Shown one piece after another: positions 1-9,497 of a stretch of DNA of 64,000 bases (its first letter is position 1; each line of letters opens with the position of its first letter). The DNA lies in contig CACXKA010000003.1 in assembly GCA_902768125.1 (NCBI GenBank), positions 268,658 to 332,657 on the forward strand, written 5' to 3'. The DNA comes from an uncultured Bacteroidales bacterium (lineage in GTDB: Bacteria; Bacteroidota; Bacteroidia; Bacteroidales; Bacteroidaceae). The notes beneath the pieces were generated by a model. It did not search any database. It had not been told where the DNA came from and saw only the letters and a program-made list of their open reading frames with translations. Position numbers and translations under genes: made by a program.

Positions 1-139
1 GGGCTACCCCTTTTCTCACGAAAAAGAATAGCCACAACACAAACACAAAATAAAACACGACAAACGATTCTGGTATATCCACCAGAACGTTGCTCTGGCA
101 CGTATCGGGGTGTGTTCAAATCCCGAAACGTTATGTGAT

Positions 140-1174
140 TTACTGCACGCCGTCAGCGCGGAGTTTCTCCTGCCATTTCCACGCGGAGCGCAGGATCTCG
201 TCGAGTGGAGTGTCGGCACTCCAGCCGAGCACTTTGTTTGCCTTGTCGACGTTACCCCAGATGGCTTCGATATCGCCTTCACGACGGGGTGCATATTCCC
301 ATGGGAGTTTCACACCTGTTGCTTTCTCGAATCCTTCTACGATTTCGAGGGTGGAGTAACCGTGACCTGTGCCAATGTTGAACACCTCAACAGGGTCGGT
401 TTCCTGTTCGAGCACTCGCTGCATTGCCTTCACGTGTGCCTTGGCGAGATCGACCACGTAGATGTAGTCGCGGATGCAAGTCTTGTCGGGGGTGTTGTAG
501 TCATTGCCAAACACCTTCAACTGTTTGCGGATGCCAATGGCGGTCTGAGTGACAAATGGAATGAGGTTCATGGGAACTCCGTTGGGCAACTCACCGATGA
601 GTGCGGATGGGTGTGCGCCGATGGGGTTGAAGTATCGAAGGATGACGGACTTGATGGGTGCACCCGAATGGATGTAGTCCTGAATGATTTCCTCGTTGAT
701 TTGCTTGGTGTTTCCATAAGGAGACAAAGCTTTCTGGATGGGTGCCTGCTCTGTGACAGGAAGGTTCTCCTTGGTGGGCTGTCCATAGACGGTGCAGGAA
801 GAGGAGAAGATGATGCCCTTGCTGCCATACTTGGTCATCAACTCCAGCACGTTCATGAGGGAGTTGAGGTTGTTGCGATAGTAGAGCAGGGGCTTTTCCA
901 CAGATTCTCCCACAGCCTTGGAAGCAGCGAAGTGGATACAGCCTTTGATGGAGTATTTCTTGAAAACGGCTTCTGTTGCATCAAAATCATTCAGGTCCAC
1001 CTTCTCAAAAGCTGGACGGATGCCTGTGATTTTTTCAATGCCGTCAATGACTGAGGCATTGGAATTGGATAAGTTGTCAATAATCACCACATCGTAACCT
1101 GCTTGTTGCAGTTCGACAGTGGTGTGTGAACCAATGAAGCCGGTTCCACCCGTTACGAGGATTGTTTCTTTCAT
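140..1174 (-). CDS. galE: UDP-glucose 4-epimerase
   Basis: This 344-residue cytoplasmic enzyme interconverts UDP-glucose and UDP-galactose, feeding galactose use and surface polysaccharide synthesis. The sequence shows an extended short-chain dehydrogenase fold. The N-terminal NAD-binding motif GGTGFIG lies at residues 9-15, a serine-rich SSSCTVYG strand at about 124-131, and the catalytic YxxxK pair is Tyr153/Lys157. Length matches the family. The ATG at 1174 directly precedes the Rossmann strand, so the start is secure. A likely -10-type element lies about 80 bases upstream. It is separated by 170 bases from the next minus-strand gene and appears to be transcribed on its own. Confidence 0.95.
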   Translation of the reverse strand: MKETILVTGGTGFIGSHTTVELQQAGYDVVIIDNLSNSNASVIDGIEKITGIRPAFEKVDLNDFDATEAVFKKYSIKGCIHFAASKAVGESVEKPLLYYRNNLNSLMNVLELMTKYGSKGIIFSSSCTVYGQPTKENLPVTEQAPIQKALSPYGNTKQINEEIIQDYIHSGAPIKSVILRYFNPIGAHPSALIGELPNGVPMNLIPFVTQTAIGIRKQLKVFGNDYNTPDKTCIRDYIYVVDLAKAHVKAMQRVLEQETDPVEVFNIGTGHGYSTLEIVEGFEKATGVKLPWEYAPRREGDIEAIWGNVDKANKVLGWSADTPLDEILRSAWKWQEKLRADGVQ

Positions 1175-1256
1175 GTCCGTGTATTCTAATTTTTACTTGA
1201 TAGTCATTTACAATGAATGACGAAGAGTGAATCGTTCTGTTTTTTTATTTGATTTG

Positions 1257-1264
1257 CAAATATA
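1257..1264 (-). promoter_or_regulatory. Putative -7 promoter element of galE
   Basis: On the minus strand this reads TATATTTG, matching the Bacteroidetes -7 consensus TAnnTTTG. It lies about 83 bases upstream of the galE start. I found no good TTTG -33 element at 19-21 bases, so this is only a partial match. Confidence 0.4.
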
Positions 1265-1347
1265 GAACAAATAATTCATTCCTCGTCATCCAATAATCAA
1301 TTATTTTTAGCGAAAGTGCGCTTTACATCATAAAATACCTCTTTTTC

Positions 1348-4300
1348 TTACTTTATGATGAATTTTATATGACATTCATCGCCTTCTTCGGTGGTTGCCC
1401 TGACGATATAGATGCCTCTTGGCAGGTTAGCCACGTTGATGGTGACAAATTTGTTGCCTGCATGAGTGAAGTTGAAAGCCTCCATCTTCATACCTGCCAT
1501 GCTGAACACCTCAGCGGAACTGATGACAGCATCCTCGCTCTTGATGTTGACCACACCATTCACGTAAGCGATGGTGATGCCGCCTTCACGAGTGTAGGAC
1601 TGGATGGCATCTGGCGTTGGTTCGATAGGCTTGACATAGAGCGTGTCGTAAGAACCTATCTTGTTTGCCTTGGCGATGGTTGGGATGTTCATCACGTACA
1701 CATCGTTGGCACCGTCAGGATAACGACCATAAGTTTCTGTGCCCAGATGCTGCTCGTAAGCCAGCGTATCCTTGTATGTGTCGGTGGCAATGATAACTTC
1801 ACCGCCCTTGGTCTCCAGTTTGAAGCTCGTGTGGATGTCTGCACCGATGATGTCGAGCTTGTCGCACCAGATAACCTTGTAACTATGGGCTGGGATGATG
1901 GTGTTGAGGGTCACGTTGTCGGATGGCACTTGGAAGTCATGACGTTTCTCGTTCTTGGATTTGTCGGTGACAAGAGAAATATTCATGCCCTTGATGTCAA
2001 TGTCTCCATCTGTAGTATTGTACAGCTCAATCCAATCATTCTTCTTATAATAATCATTAATGTAGATGGAATTGGCTGCACTCACCTCATTGATGCGAAC
2101 AGGGGTGATACCCTCTGCCAAGATGTCAATGTCTGAATTGTTCTCGAACACAGCAACGATATTCTGTTGACCTGTAGCGGGGAGTGTGTATTCAGCTTCT
2201 TTCGACACGAAGTTTTGTGCATTGTCCTTTTCAATTTTTGAGAGAGATGCTTCCCAAAGAATGTCTGTAGATGTCGCACTGTTGTTGTGCACCTCCACAG
2301 CAATCACATTCGTTCCCTTCTTGAAGAGAGAACCATTCAACTTCATCTGTCCCTTATCTGGGTTATTGTTGGCATGTGTGGTTGAATAACTTTCGTATGT
2401 GATAGAGCCTGATGGCATATTGTAGCGTCCAGCCTCCACGCCGTTGACATAGACAATCATACCGTCGTCGATAGTGTAGTCAAGAATGAATTCATCGCTT
2501 GCAGCAGGAGCGCTGCTAAGATTGAAGGATTTCCGGAAATAGTAGGTGGGGCGTTTGTTGTTGGAGTCGGTACCATAATCAAGCGTTGTGACCACACCGC
2601 TCTTGCTGTATCCGAGTGGTGCCTTGCCTGATGTCCAGGTGGAGGTGCTGTAGCTTGATGCCTGCCAATTCTTCCCGTTCAAAGAGCCTTTGTCGTAGTA
2701 CATCCAACTCTCGCCAGTGGCAAATATACTGATTGTCTTGGTTGTGCCCGCATTCTTCCATCCCACAAAACTGTATCCCGCAGGAGCCTGTGCTTTCAAC
2801 GTAATCGGAGAGAAGAGATAACCATCAAATTCGGAGTAGGGCAGTTCGAGCCCGTTCACCATCACCTTGGCATCGGAGGCTCCACTGGTGGCTATCTGAA
2901 CCTTTTGGCGTTCCACACCTCCCAGTTGCATGTGTGAACAATTCTGCAAGGCATTCGTGGCACCATTGTTGCGTGCGCCCAATTTTGACATCACGTCGTT
3001 GGCGGTGTTCCATGGATTCACGAAGTTGTCTGTTGCCAGGTAACTCGCCATTTCGTTCACAATCTCCTCCACCTTGTATTGCTGGAAAACAGAACCACCT
3101 ACGATACAGAAGGAATCAATGAACTGCTTGCGGAACTGCTCGTTCTTGAGCAGATTCTTGAAGAGTGTCACCACCTCCAGTTGCTTCTGATTGCGCTTTC
3201 CCTCAATACTCTCATTCCTCGAGTAATCGTAGCCATGCAGCGTGTCAAACCTGTAGTTCTCCTTGTTGAAGAATGTATTGAACATGTCGCTTGAGCCCAG
3301 ATTGAACGAACCATCGAGATCGAACAGCACGAAATGGAACTTGCCGTCATTTTGGTCGCGGAAAGCCTTTACGTTGTTTTGAGGCCAATCCCAGTTGCCG
3401 ATATGCAATTCAACAGCCATATAATTGATATATTCATCAATATCCAGTAACTGACGGATTTCCTCATATGACTTTTCATCCTCTGCCGTCTCACTCAATG
3501 TCAACAAACGATCAAAGCTTTCTTTTGTTCCTTCCATCTGCACATATCCAGAGTCTGGTGACACTTCGAATTGATCCATCTCGTCAGTATCGATGCCATA
3601 GTTTGCGTAGGCATGGTGCTTATTGTTCGGCTCACGCATATTGAGCACGGCATAATGGCTGCCATTGATGAACACATGCACAGGTTGCCATGCCTGATGA
3701 TCCACATATATTCCGCTACGTGACACCACTTGTTGAATGGCTGCATCCTTGATACGGCAGCTACCATCATTGCCACCATTGCGAATCTGCAACGTCTTGT
3801 TCTTGATGTATGGCTTCTCTGCAAAGAATTGTGCTGCAAAGAAGTTGTTGAAGTCGTATGTCTTAGAAGCCTTTAATTTGAAAGCCTTTGGATTAGATGC
3901 ACGTGTCCATCCACCACAAATGGAGAGGTCACATTCTTGAGAGATGAGACACTTGTTATCTGTGGTGATGTATTCAAATGCCACAGGCCTGTCCCAATCC
4001 ATGTTCCAATTACAGTTTTCCGATCGTCCATTGCCTGGGCGTCCGTTGGGTCCCTGCTTGAACACACCATATTCTTTTGAATTGAGATTTTCATCCTTTG
4101 TCACAACCGATATGATAGGGAAAGGATAATTACGGTCATTTTTGATGTAGGATCGTGTTACAACGGTCGAAGGCAGATATCCGTTTTGGAAGAGACGGAA
4201 ACGGTAGCATGTTGTATTGCTGACAGTAAAGAGTCCTGTCTTAGATACTTCTCCATTCTCCTGTGTCGGACAGGTGCCATCTGTCGTGTATTTCAATGTC

Positions 4301-5748
4301 GCTCCCTTGGGAATGTTGACACAAACCTGCAAGTTGCCCGTAAAAAGTTGTCCGTCTTTATCCACTACAGGTGCATCAAGCTGTTGGCTGGCAAATCCAC
4401 CATTGGCTTGGTTCGATGTACCAGGTGAGGGATTTCCCGTCGTACCCCATTCTGCACCTCCATCTGTAGTGCGGGCATAAGAGGTACGTGAAATGACTTC
4501 TGGATAATCTTGCTGGGCAATGATGTTGGTGCCATCAGAGATAATGATGGTTCCACCTTCGCAGTCTAATTTGTCATCAATCTGCCGATACGATGCTTGT
4601 GTCCACACTTCAAAATGGTCAAAGTTGAGCAAGGCAAAACCCTTTGCTGGCAACGCACCATAGGTACTTAGCAGCTTGTTTTTCTTTAGATTCTTTGGGT
4701 CATCACTAATGTAGAGTCCTCCTAAAGCCACACTCTTGTCTGTTGGGTTATACAACTCCACCCAACTGCCGTAATTGAAAGAGGGGTCGAGATAGACATC
4801 CACGTTGGCAGCCATAATTTCATTGATGATAAGATTCTCAGCCGTAGGTTGTTCTCTCTTCACCGTCACTTTGCATTGTGTCTTTTTCCCGCTGCCATCC
4901 TTGGCTGTAGCTATGATGTAGCACACACCAATACCAATGGCTGTAATCTGTCCTTTGCTATCTACGGTGGCGATCGTTTTATTCGTCGATGACCAATCCA
5001 CATTCAAATAAGTAGCATTAGAAGGAGATACCGTTGCTGTAAGGTCTGTGATCTCGCCTTGAGACATTTCTACACTTGTCTTAGAAAGAGTGACCGAAGT
5101 GACCTGAACCATCGTACCCCAATATTCCAATTTCCAATTGTCCAAACAGGTCCAATCCATCCCAATCCATTCATCTTTTCTGATTCCGATGGTCAACTTT
5201 CCATCGTTGTCCACTTCACAATCTACGTAATTGTTGTAATAACCTGCATTGAACCAATAGTAGGCTGCTTCCATGTTGTTGGGTATGTAACGTCCTCCCT
5301 GTATCGTCATCAAGTAGCTGGCATCTCCTCCCAAAGATTTCTCTAATGCCGCTGAAGAAGCCAAAGCAATGGGAGAATCGTAGTAGCCCTTGTTTGAACG
5401 AGCATACAAACGAGCATATTGAGAGTTTTCGTAATTGCCAGAAGAGAATATGCTGTAATCACTATTGGAATCTCCACAACGATAGAACGCGTTGAGGCTT
5501 ACACGATAGATACCAGCTTTCAGTCCTGAAAGGTTCTGGTACGAATCATAGGTCTTTTCGTAATGTTCAGCATTCTCCACAGGATTGGCTGCTCCGAATC
5601 CTGTTCCTTCCCATCCTGTGGTAATGTTGTTGTTGTCAAATCTTGGATTGATGATAGATGCATCAGTGATGTCAATCCAACCTTCCTGCGCATAGCTTGC
5701 AAGTGACAAGCATGCAAGAATAATGAAAGCGTGTAGTTTATTTGTCAT
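1348..5748 (-). CDS. Secreted CotH-kinase/lamin-tail multidomain protein with T9SS tail
   Basis: This is a 1,466-residue exported protein. Seen in order: a signal peptide (about 1-20, ending SYA-QEG), an N-terminal beta-rich domain (about 24-210), a bacterial Ig-like BIG2 domain (about 215-300), a first lamin-tail domain starting near 304 (INEIMAANVD), a chitobiase-type domain (about 450-530), a CotH kinase-like domain (about 540-815) with the NWDWPQNN and FDLDGSF metal/catalytic motifs, a jelly-roll region, a second lamin-tail domain from about 1216, and a C-terminal type IX sorting domain (about 1380-1466; typical LPRGIYIVR). CotH proteins phosphorylate other proteins; whether this one is active, and its substrate, are unknown. 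It follows a DUF4421 gene by 58 bases and may be co-transcribed with it. Confidence 0.85.
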   Translation of the reverse strand: MTNKLHAFIILACLSLASYAQEGWIDITDASIINPRFDNNNITTGWEGTGFGAANPVENAEHYEKTYDSYQNLSGLKAGIYRVSLNAFYRCGDSNSDYSIFSSGNYENSQYARLYARSNKGYYDSPIALASSAALEKSLGGDASYLMTIQGGRYIPNNMEAAYYWFNAGYYNNYVDCEVDNDGKLTIGIRKDEWIGMDWTCLDNWKLEYWGTMVQVTSVTLSKTSVEMSQGEITDLTATVSPSNATYLNVDWSSTNKTIATVDSKGQITAIGIGVCYIIATAKDGSGKKTQCKVTVKREQPTAENLIINEIMAANVDVYLDPSFNYGSWVELYNPTDKSVALGGLYISDDPKNLKKNKLLSTYGALPAKGFALLNFDHFEVWTQASYRQIDDKLDCEGGTIIISDGTNIIAQQDYPEVISRTSYARTTDGGAEWGTTGNPSPGTSNQANGGFASQQLDAPVVDKDGQLFTGNLQVCVNIPKGATLKYTTDGTCPTQENGEVSKTGLFTVSNTTCYRFRLFQNGYLPSTVVTRSYIKNDRNYPFPIISVVTKDENLNSKEYGVFKQGPNGRPGNGRSENCNWNMDWDRPVAFEYITTDNKCLISQECDLSICGGWTRASNPKAFKLKASKTYDFNNFFAAQFFAEKPYIKNKTLQIRNGGNDGSCRIKDAAIQQVVSRSGIYVDHQAWQPVHVFINGSHYAVLNMREPNNKHHAYANYGIDTDEMDQFEVSPDSGYVQMEGTKESFDRLLTLSETAEDEKSYEEIRQLLDIDEYINYMAVELHIGNWDWPQNNVKAFRDQNDGKFHFVLFDLDGSFNLGSSDMFNTFFNKENYRFDTLHGYDYSRNESIEGKRNQKQLEVVTLFKNLLKNEQFRKQFIDSFCIVGGSVFQQYKVEEIVNEMASYLATDNFVNPWNTANDVMSKLGARNNGATNALQNCSHMQLGGVERQKVQIATSGASDAKVMVNGLELPYSEFDGYLFSPITLKAQAPAGYSFVGWKNAGTTKTISIFATGESWMYYDKGSLNGKNWQASSYSTSTWTSGKAPLGYSKSGVVTTLDYGTDSNNKRPTYYFRKSFNLSSAPAASDEFILDYTIDDGMIVYVNGVEAGRYNMPSGSITYESYSTTHANNNPDKGQMKLNGSLFKKGTNVIAVEVHNNSATSTDILWEASLSKIEKDNAQNFVSKEAEYTLPATGQQNIVAVFENNSDIDILAEGITPVRINEVSAANSIYINDYYKKNDWIELYNTTDGDIDIKGMNISLVTDKSKNEKRHDFQVPSDNVTLNTIIPAHSYKVIWCDKLDIIGADIHTSFKLETKGGEVIIATDTYKDTLAYEQHLGTETYGRYPDGANDVYVMNIPTIAKANKIGSYDTLYVKPIEPTPDAIQSYTREGGITIAYVNGVVNIKSEDAVISSAEVFSMAGMKMEAFNFTHAGNKFVTINVANLPRGIYIVRATTEEGDECHIKFIIK

Positions 5749-5806
5749 ATTTGTTTTGTTTGTGAATCAGATTAGTTGTTGATATTTGTGAGTAGTCATT
5801 TGTTCC

Positions 5807-6931
5807 TTAGTCTTTAGGTCGTGGCTTTCTCCAGAAGTTTACTCCCAGTAGATATTTCAATGTTCCGTAAGTGTTAGTCAGACCAAACTTGTCCTGTCGG
5901 TAATCATAGGTGTGAGCCTCCAGAATCAAACCGCTGAACATCCGCGTGTTGTTCCAAAATACAGACATACGCAAGTTGAGGTCGGTCGAGAGATTGTTCA
6001 ACGTCAGTTTTTTCAAGTCAAATCCCTCTGTGATGTTTGACCTGCGATAACCGATATTAGGGATGAACGATATGGCAAATAGGACGTTGCGTCCCAGCAC
6101 ACAGTTATAGTTGTATCCCACGCTTACGCTGTAATCTTGGTAGCTCACGTGATTGAATAGCAGCGTTGAGTCGATGTCCTCCTTGATGTAGTCAGGCAAT
6201 TCCTCCTTGTCGAAAGAGATGCTCTGATGGTTGTATTGAAAGCCTATGCTCCAACTTCCACAACTTTTTCTTTGTACGGCGTTTGCACCGAAGGCTGCAG
6301 GCCAGGAGAAATGGCGATTGTTGAACATATACACGGCGCTGAATCCATCGCATCTTGAATCCAAACCGTGAAAAGTGCGGTCTTTTCCCTTCGTTTCAAT
6401 CCCACTTACGCTTCGAATCTCCGCACCCTTTCCGGAGTTGAACGTATAGAATTCAGCAAATATCTTCGCCGTATGAATCACCAATGATTGCCTGAGCGAA
6501 GTTCCGTTCGTCTTACCAGCCTTAATGCCAATGTCGTTCAGGTTCCACACCGCTCCATATCCGAAGATGCTGTAATAGACATATCCTCCGAGAATAACTG
6601 AAGGATCGGACTGAATGACCATCGTATTGCCTGTTTGAGAAGACCGTAGGAAATAGTAGTCGTGCCAGAGTGACAATTCCAATTGAGTGGTCAGGTTGTA
6701 CTTCTGCGGCGTGACGTAATTGGTGTCGCACCCCATGAAGAAGTTCTCAATGCCTGTCATTATACGACGGGGTAGGGACTGTTTCTTCTTTTTGGTCACC
6801 ACCACGCTGTCAAGGGTCTGCTCATGAAAGTTTTCTAAGCGCTGTAGAGAATCCTCTTGGGCATAGGCAACTGCACATGTCACAGTCGCCAGCAATGCTG
6901 CACACCAGATTCTTTTCAAAACCCTACACAT
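5807..6931 (-). CDS. DUF4421 family exported protein
   Basis: A longer frame opens at 6985, but the ATG at 6931 starts a clear signal peptide (MCRVLKRIWCAALLATVTCA, cleavage after AYA-Q), so I place the start there. The mature protein of about 350 residues is rich in alternating aromatic/polar beta strands with a C-terminal LLGVNFWRK strand, suggesting an outer-membrane beta-barrel. This matches the DUF4421 family of Bacteroidetes, whose function is unknown. It lies 20 bases after the Gfo/Idh/MocA gene and just before the CotH protein, so these three genes probably form one transcript. Confidence 0.75.
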   Translation of the reverse strand: MCRVLKRIWCAALLATVTCAVAYAQEDSLQRLENFHEQTLDSVVVTKKKKQSLPRRIMTGIENFFMGCDTNYVTPQKYNLTTQLELSLWHDYYFLRSSQTGNTMVIQSDPSVILGGYVYYSIFGYGAVWNLNDIGIKAGKTNGTSLRQSLVIHTAKIFAEFYTFNSGKGAEIRSVSGIETKGKDRTFHGLDSRCDGFSAVYMFNNRHFSWPAAFGANAVQRKSCGSWSIGFQYNHQSISFDKEELPDYIKEDIDSTLLFNHVSYQDYSVSVGYNYNCVLGRNVLFAISFIPNIGYRRSNITEGFDLKKLTLNNLSTDLNLRMSVFWNNTRMFSGLILEAHTYDYRQDKFGLTNTYGTLKYLLGVNFWRKPRPKD

Positions 6932-6951
6932 AACCCCGTTTTCTCTTTCTC

Positions 6952-7947
6952 TTAGATTCTTCCTAATATTCGATCCATCACCCAATTGGTGGGTGTTGCG
7001 CTCACTGAGTCACAATCGCACTTTTCTTCACCTCTCAAATGCTTCACCACTTTCTCAATCAGCCCCATCTGCACATGTGGCGGATTAGGAATGACGATTT
7101 GTTCCTGTCCCCGCTCTGTGTCCAACACAATTGGCTCGTAGTCAAACACAGAGAACACCACTTTTCCTCTCGTCCCGACAATGGAAATACGATCTCTTCT
7201 TGCAGATTCATGTGCCACAAAACACCATGACGCACTGCCTGTAAGTCCATTACTGAAACGGAAACATGCATTGAAAGTGTCTTCGACTTTGTATAGTCCA
7301 GCCATGTTTTGGCAAAATCCCTCTGCCTCCACTATGGGACCGAACCAATATTGCAACAAGTCTATCTGGTGTGACGCAAGGTCGTAGAAATATCCACCTC
7401 CTCCAGCTACTTCTGGCTGCAATCTCCATGGCAGTTCTTTCCCGCTTTTATAATCCAATTCTCTGGGGGGAACGGCAAAACGGATCTGTACCGTCAATAC
7501 TTCCCCGATTTCTCCTTCTATCACAATCTGTTTCACCTTTTCGAAATAGGGTAGGTATCTTCTGTAGAAAGCCACAAAACAAGGGATGCCCGTGAGGTCG
7601 CTGATGCGGTTCACTCTCAAACAATCTTCATAACCTGCAGCCAAAGGCTTTTCGATGTAAGCAGGTTTGCCAGCTTTCATAGCCATAATGGCAAAAGTGG
7701 CATGAGACGAAGGGGGAGTCGCAATATAAACGGCGGTCACTTCAGGGTCGCTCACCAATGACTGGGCATCGGAATAATACTTCTTGATTCCGTGACGCTC
7801 AGCATACGATTTTGCCTTTCCCTTGTCGCGACTCATGACTGCCACGACTTCACTTCCTTCGATTTTGCCAAATGCGGGACCACTTTTCTTCTCCGTCACT
7901 TCACCGCAACCAATGAATCCCCATTTCACTATGTTTTGTACTTCCAT
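6952..7947 (-). CDS. Gfo/Idh/MocA family NAD(P)-dependent oxidoreductase
   Basis: The protein is a probable cytoplasmic sugar or cyclitol dehydrogenase of about 331 residues. It has an N-terminal Rossmann motif GFIGCGEV, the conserved EKPLA nucleotide/lysine motif near residue 95-100 and a C-terminal substrate domain with a GGGYFYDLASHQIDL segment holding the family's D/H pair. The open frame extends to 7989, but that upstream start would overlap a promoter-like TAACTTTG box; the ATG at 7947 (MEVQNIVKWG) fits the family. The exact substrate cannot be read from sequence. It is the first gene of a probable operon with the DUF4421 and CotH genes. Confidence 0.85.
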   Translation of the reverse strand: MEVQNIVKWGFIGCGEVTEKKSGPAFGKIEGSEVVAVMSRDKGKAKSYAERHGIKKYYSDAQSLVSDPEVTAVYIATPPSSHATFAIMAMKAGKPAYIEKPLAAGYEDCLRVNRISDLTGIPCFVAFYRRYLPYFEKVKQIVIEGEIGEVLTVQIRFAVPPRELDYKSGKELPWRLQPEVAGGGGYFYDLASHQIDLLQYWFGPIVEAEGFCQNMAGLYKVEDTFNACFRFSNGLTGSASWCFVAHESARRDRISIVGTRGKVVFSVFDYEPIVLDTERGQEQIVIPNPPHVQMGLIEKVVKHLRGEEKCDCDSVSATPTNWVMDRILGRI

Positions 7948-7986
7948 TTCTTTCGCAAATAAAACAAAAAGTGACTTTTTGCTTTG

Positions 7987-7994
7987 CAAAGTTA
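7987..7994 (-). promoter_or_regulatory. Putative -7 promoter element of the oxidoreductase operon
   Basis: On the minus strand this reads TAACTTTG, a full match to TAnnTTTG, about 40 bases upstream of the oxidoreductase ATG. No -33 TTTG at the usual spacing was found. Its position also argues against the upstream alternative start at 7989. Confidence 0.5.
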
Positions 7995-8037
7995 CAGATT
8001 AATTCTCAAACCTACATTCTTAATCCCTATTTTTTCC

Positions 8038-8045
8038 TACCTTTG
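8038..8045 (+). promoter_or_regulatory. Putative -7 promoter element of rlmD
   Basis: TACCTTTG matches TAnnTTTG and lies 30 bases upstream of the rlmD start, in the short divergent intergenic region shared with the oxidoreductase operon. The -33 element is not recognisable. Confidence 0.55.
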
Positions 8046-8075
8046 CAGCCAAATTAACAAAAACGATACATTTTT

Positions 8076-9497
8076 ATGGCTCGAAATAAGAAGAAACAGC
8101 TTCCGTTGATTGAAAATGTCACCATCACGGCATGTGCATCCGAAGGAAAGGCATTGGCACGTGTTGATGACAAAGTGGTCTTTGTCCCATTCGTTGTTCC
8201 TGGGGATGTGGTTGACCTGCAAGTGAAGAAAAAGAAAAGCTCCTATATGGAAGCTGTTGCCGTTAAGTTTCATGAGAAATCTCCGTTACGAACGGAACCT
8301 CTATGCCGCCACTATGGTGTATGTGGAGGGTGTAAGTGGCAATGTCTTCAATATGAAGAACAACTACGTGCCAAGCAACAACAGGTTTATGACAATCTCA
8401 CTCGAATTGGAAAGATTGAATTGCCTGAATTCATGCCGATTCTTGGTAGCAAGAAAATCTATGGCTATCGCAATAAGCTTGAGTTTGGCTTTTCCAACAA
8501 ACGTTGGTTGACGGAGGAAGAAGTGAAGCAAGATATCCGTTATGATGTCATGGATGCTGTGGGCTTCCACATCACAGGAGCATTTGACAAGATTCTCGAT
8601 ATTACAGAGTGTCATTTGATGGACGATATCAACAATCAAATCCGTAATGACATTCGTCAATATGCCCTTCAACATGGGCTTGAATTTTATGATCTCCGAC
8701 AGAATCATGGCCTGCTTCGTTCCTTGATGATTCGAACCAGCAACACGGGCGAATTGATGTTCCTTGTGCAGTTCAGAATAGACTCTCCTGAAGAGCAGAA
8801 AAAGGCAGATGATTTGATGCACCACTTGAGTGAAACCTTTCCTCAAATAACATCACTTCTTTATGTTGATAATCATAAAGCTAATGATACTTTTTCTGAT
8901 CAAGAGATTCATGTCGTGAAAGGGAAGGATTACATCTACGAGGAGATGGAAAACTTGCGCTTTAAAGTGGGACCAAAATCCTTCTATCAGACAAATACTG
9001 ACCAAGCATACGAACTCTACAAGGTGGCGCGTGATTTTGCAGGGTTGACAGGTGAAGAATTGGTGTATGATTTATATACGGGTACAGGTACGATTGCCAA
9101 TTTTGTGGCGGGCCAATCACGACAGGTAATAGGAATAGAGTACGTGCCCGAGGCGATTGAAGATGCCAAGGTTAATTCCGATATCAACGGAATCAAAAAC
9201 ACGCTCTTCTATGCAGGCGATATGAAGGATGTGCTCAATAAAGATTTTATTGCAGAACATGGGCGTCCAGATGTCATCATCACAGACCCTCCACGTGCTG
9301 GTATGCATCAAGATGTTGTTGACACCATTCTTTTTGCAGCCCCACGCCGAATCGTGTATGTTAGTTGCAATCCCGCCACTCAAGCGCGTGACCTTCAATC
9401 ACTTGACGTGGATTATAAAGTAGTGAAAGTACAACCCGTTGACATGTTCCCTCATACACAACACGTGGAAAATGTCGTTTTGTTAGAAAGAAGATGA
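8076..9497 (+). CDS. rlmD: 23S rRNA (uracil-5-)-methyltransferase, RlmD/RumA family
   Basis: This 473-residue enzyme methylates a uridine of 23S rRNA at C5 using SAM. Visible features are an N-terminal TRAM RNA-binding domain (about 1-65), the [4Fe-4S] cysteines Cys77, Cys83 and Cys86 in the CGGCKW region plus a fourth in ITECH near 182, a SAM-binding region (YDLYTGTGT), DPPRAG, the catalytic nucleophile Cys431 in SCNPAT and the C-terminal base in HVEN. Bacteroidetes members of this family sometimes have different or additional target uridines, so the precise position is inferred. It overlaps the next gene by four bases (ATGA), indicating translational coupling. Confidence 0.9.
   Translation: MARNKKKQLPLIENVTITACASEGKALARVDDKVVFVPFVVPGDVVDLQVKKKKSSYMEAVAVKFHEKSPLRTEPLCRHYGVCGGCKWQCLQYEEQLRAKQQQVYDNLTRIGKIELPEFMPILGSKKIYGYRNKLEFGFSNKRWLTEEEVKQDIRYDVMDAVGFHITGAFDKILDITECHLMDDINNQIRNDIRQYALQHGLEFYDLRQNHGLLRSLMIRTSNTGELMFLVQFRIDSPEEQKKADDLMHHLSETFPQITSLLYVDNHKANDTFSDQEIHVVKGKDYIYEEMENLRFKVGPKSFYQTNTDQAYELYKVARDFAGLTGEELVYDLYTGTGTIANFVAGQSRQVIGIEYVPEAIEDAKVNSDINGIKNTLFYAGDMKDVLNKDFIAEHGRPDVIITDPPRAGMHQDVVDTILFAAPRRIVYVSCNPATQARDLQSLDVDYKVVKVQPVDMFPHTQHVENVVLLERR

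Noticed and set aside
110-1054. 314-codon plus-strand frame opposite galE
   Set aside because: It is antisense to a clear galE and has an amino-acid composition typical of a shadow frame (Val/His/Cys/Asp-rich), with no domain.
1369-2136. 255-codon plus-strand frame opposite the CotH gene
   Set aside because: It runs antisense to conserved lamin-tail and sorting-domain sequence and has no start signals of its own.
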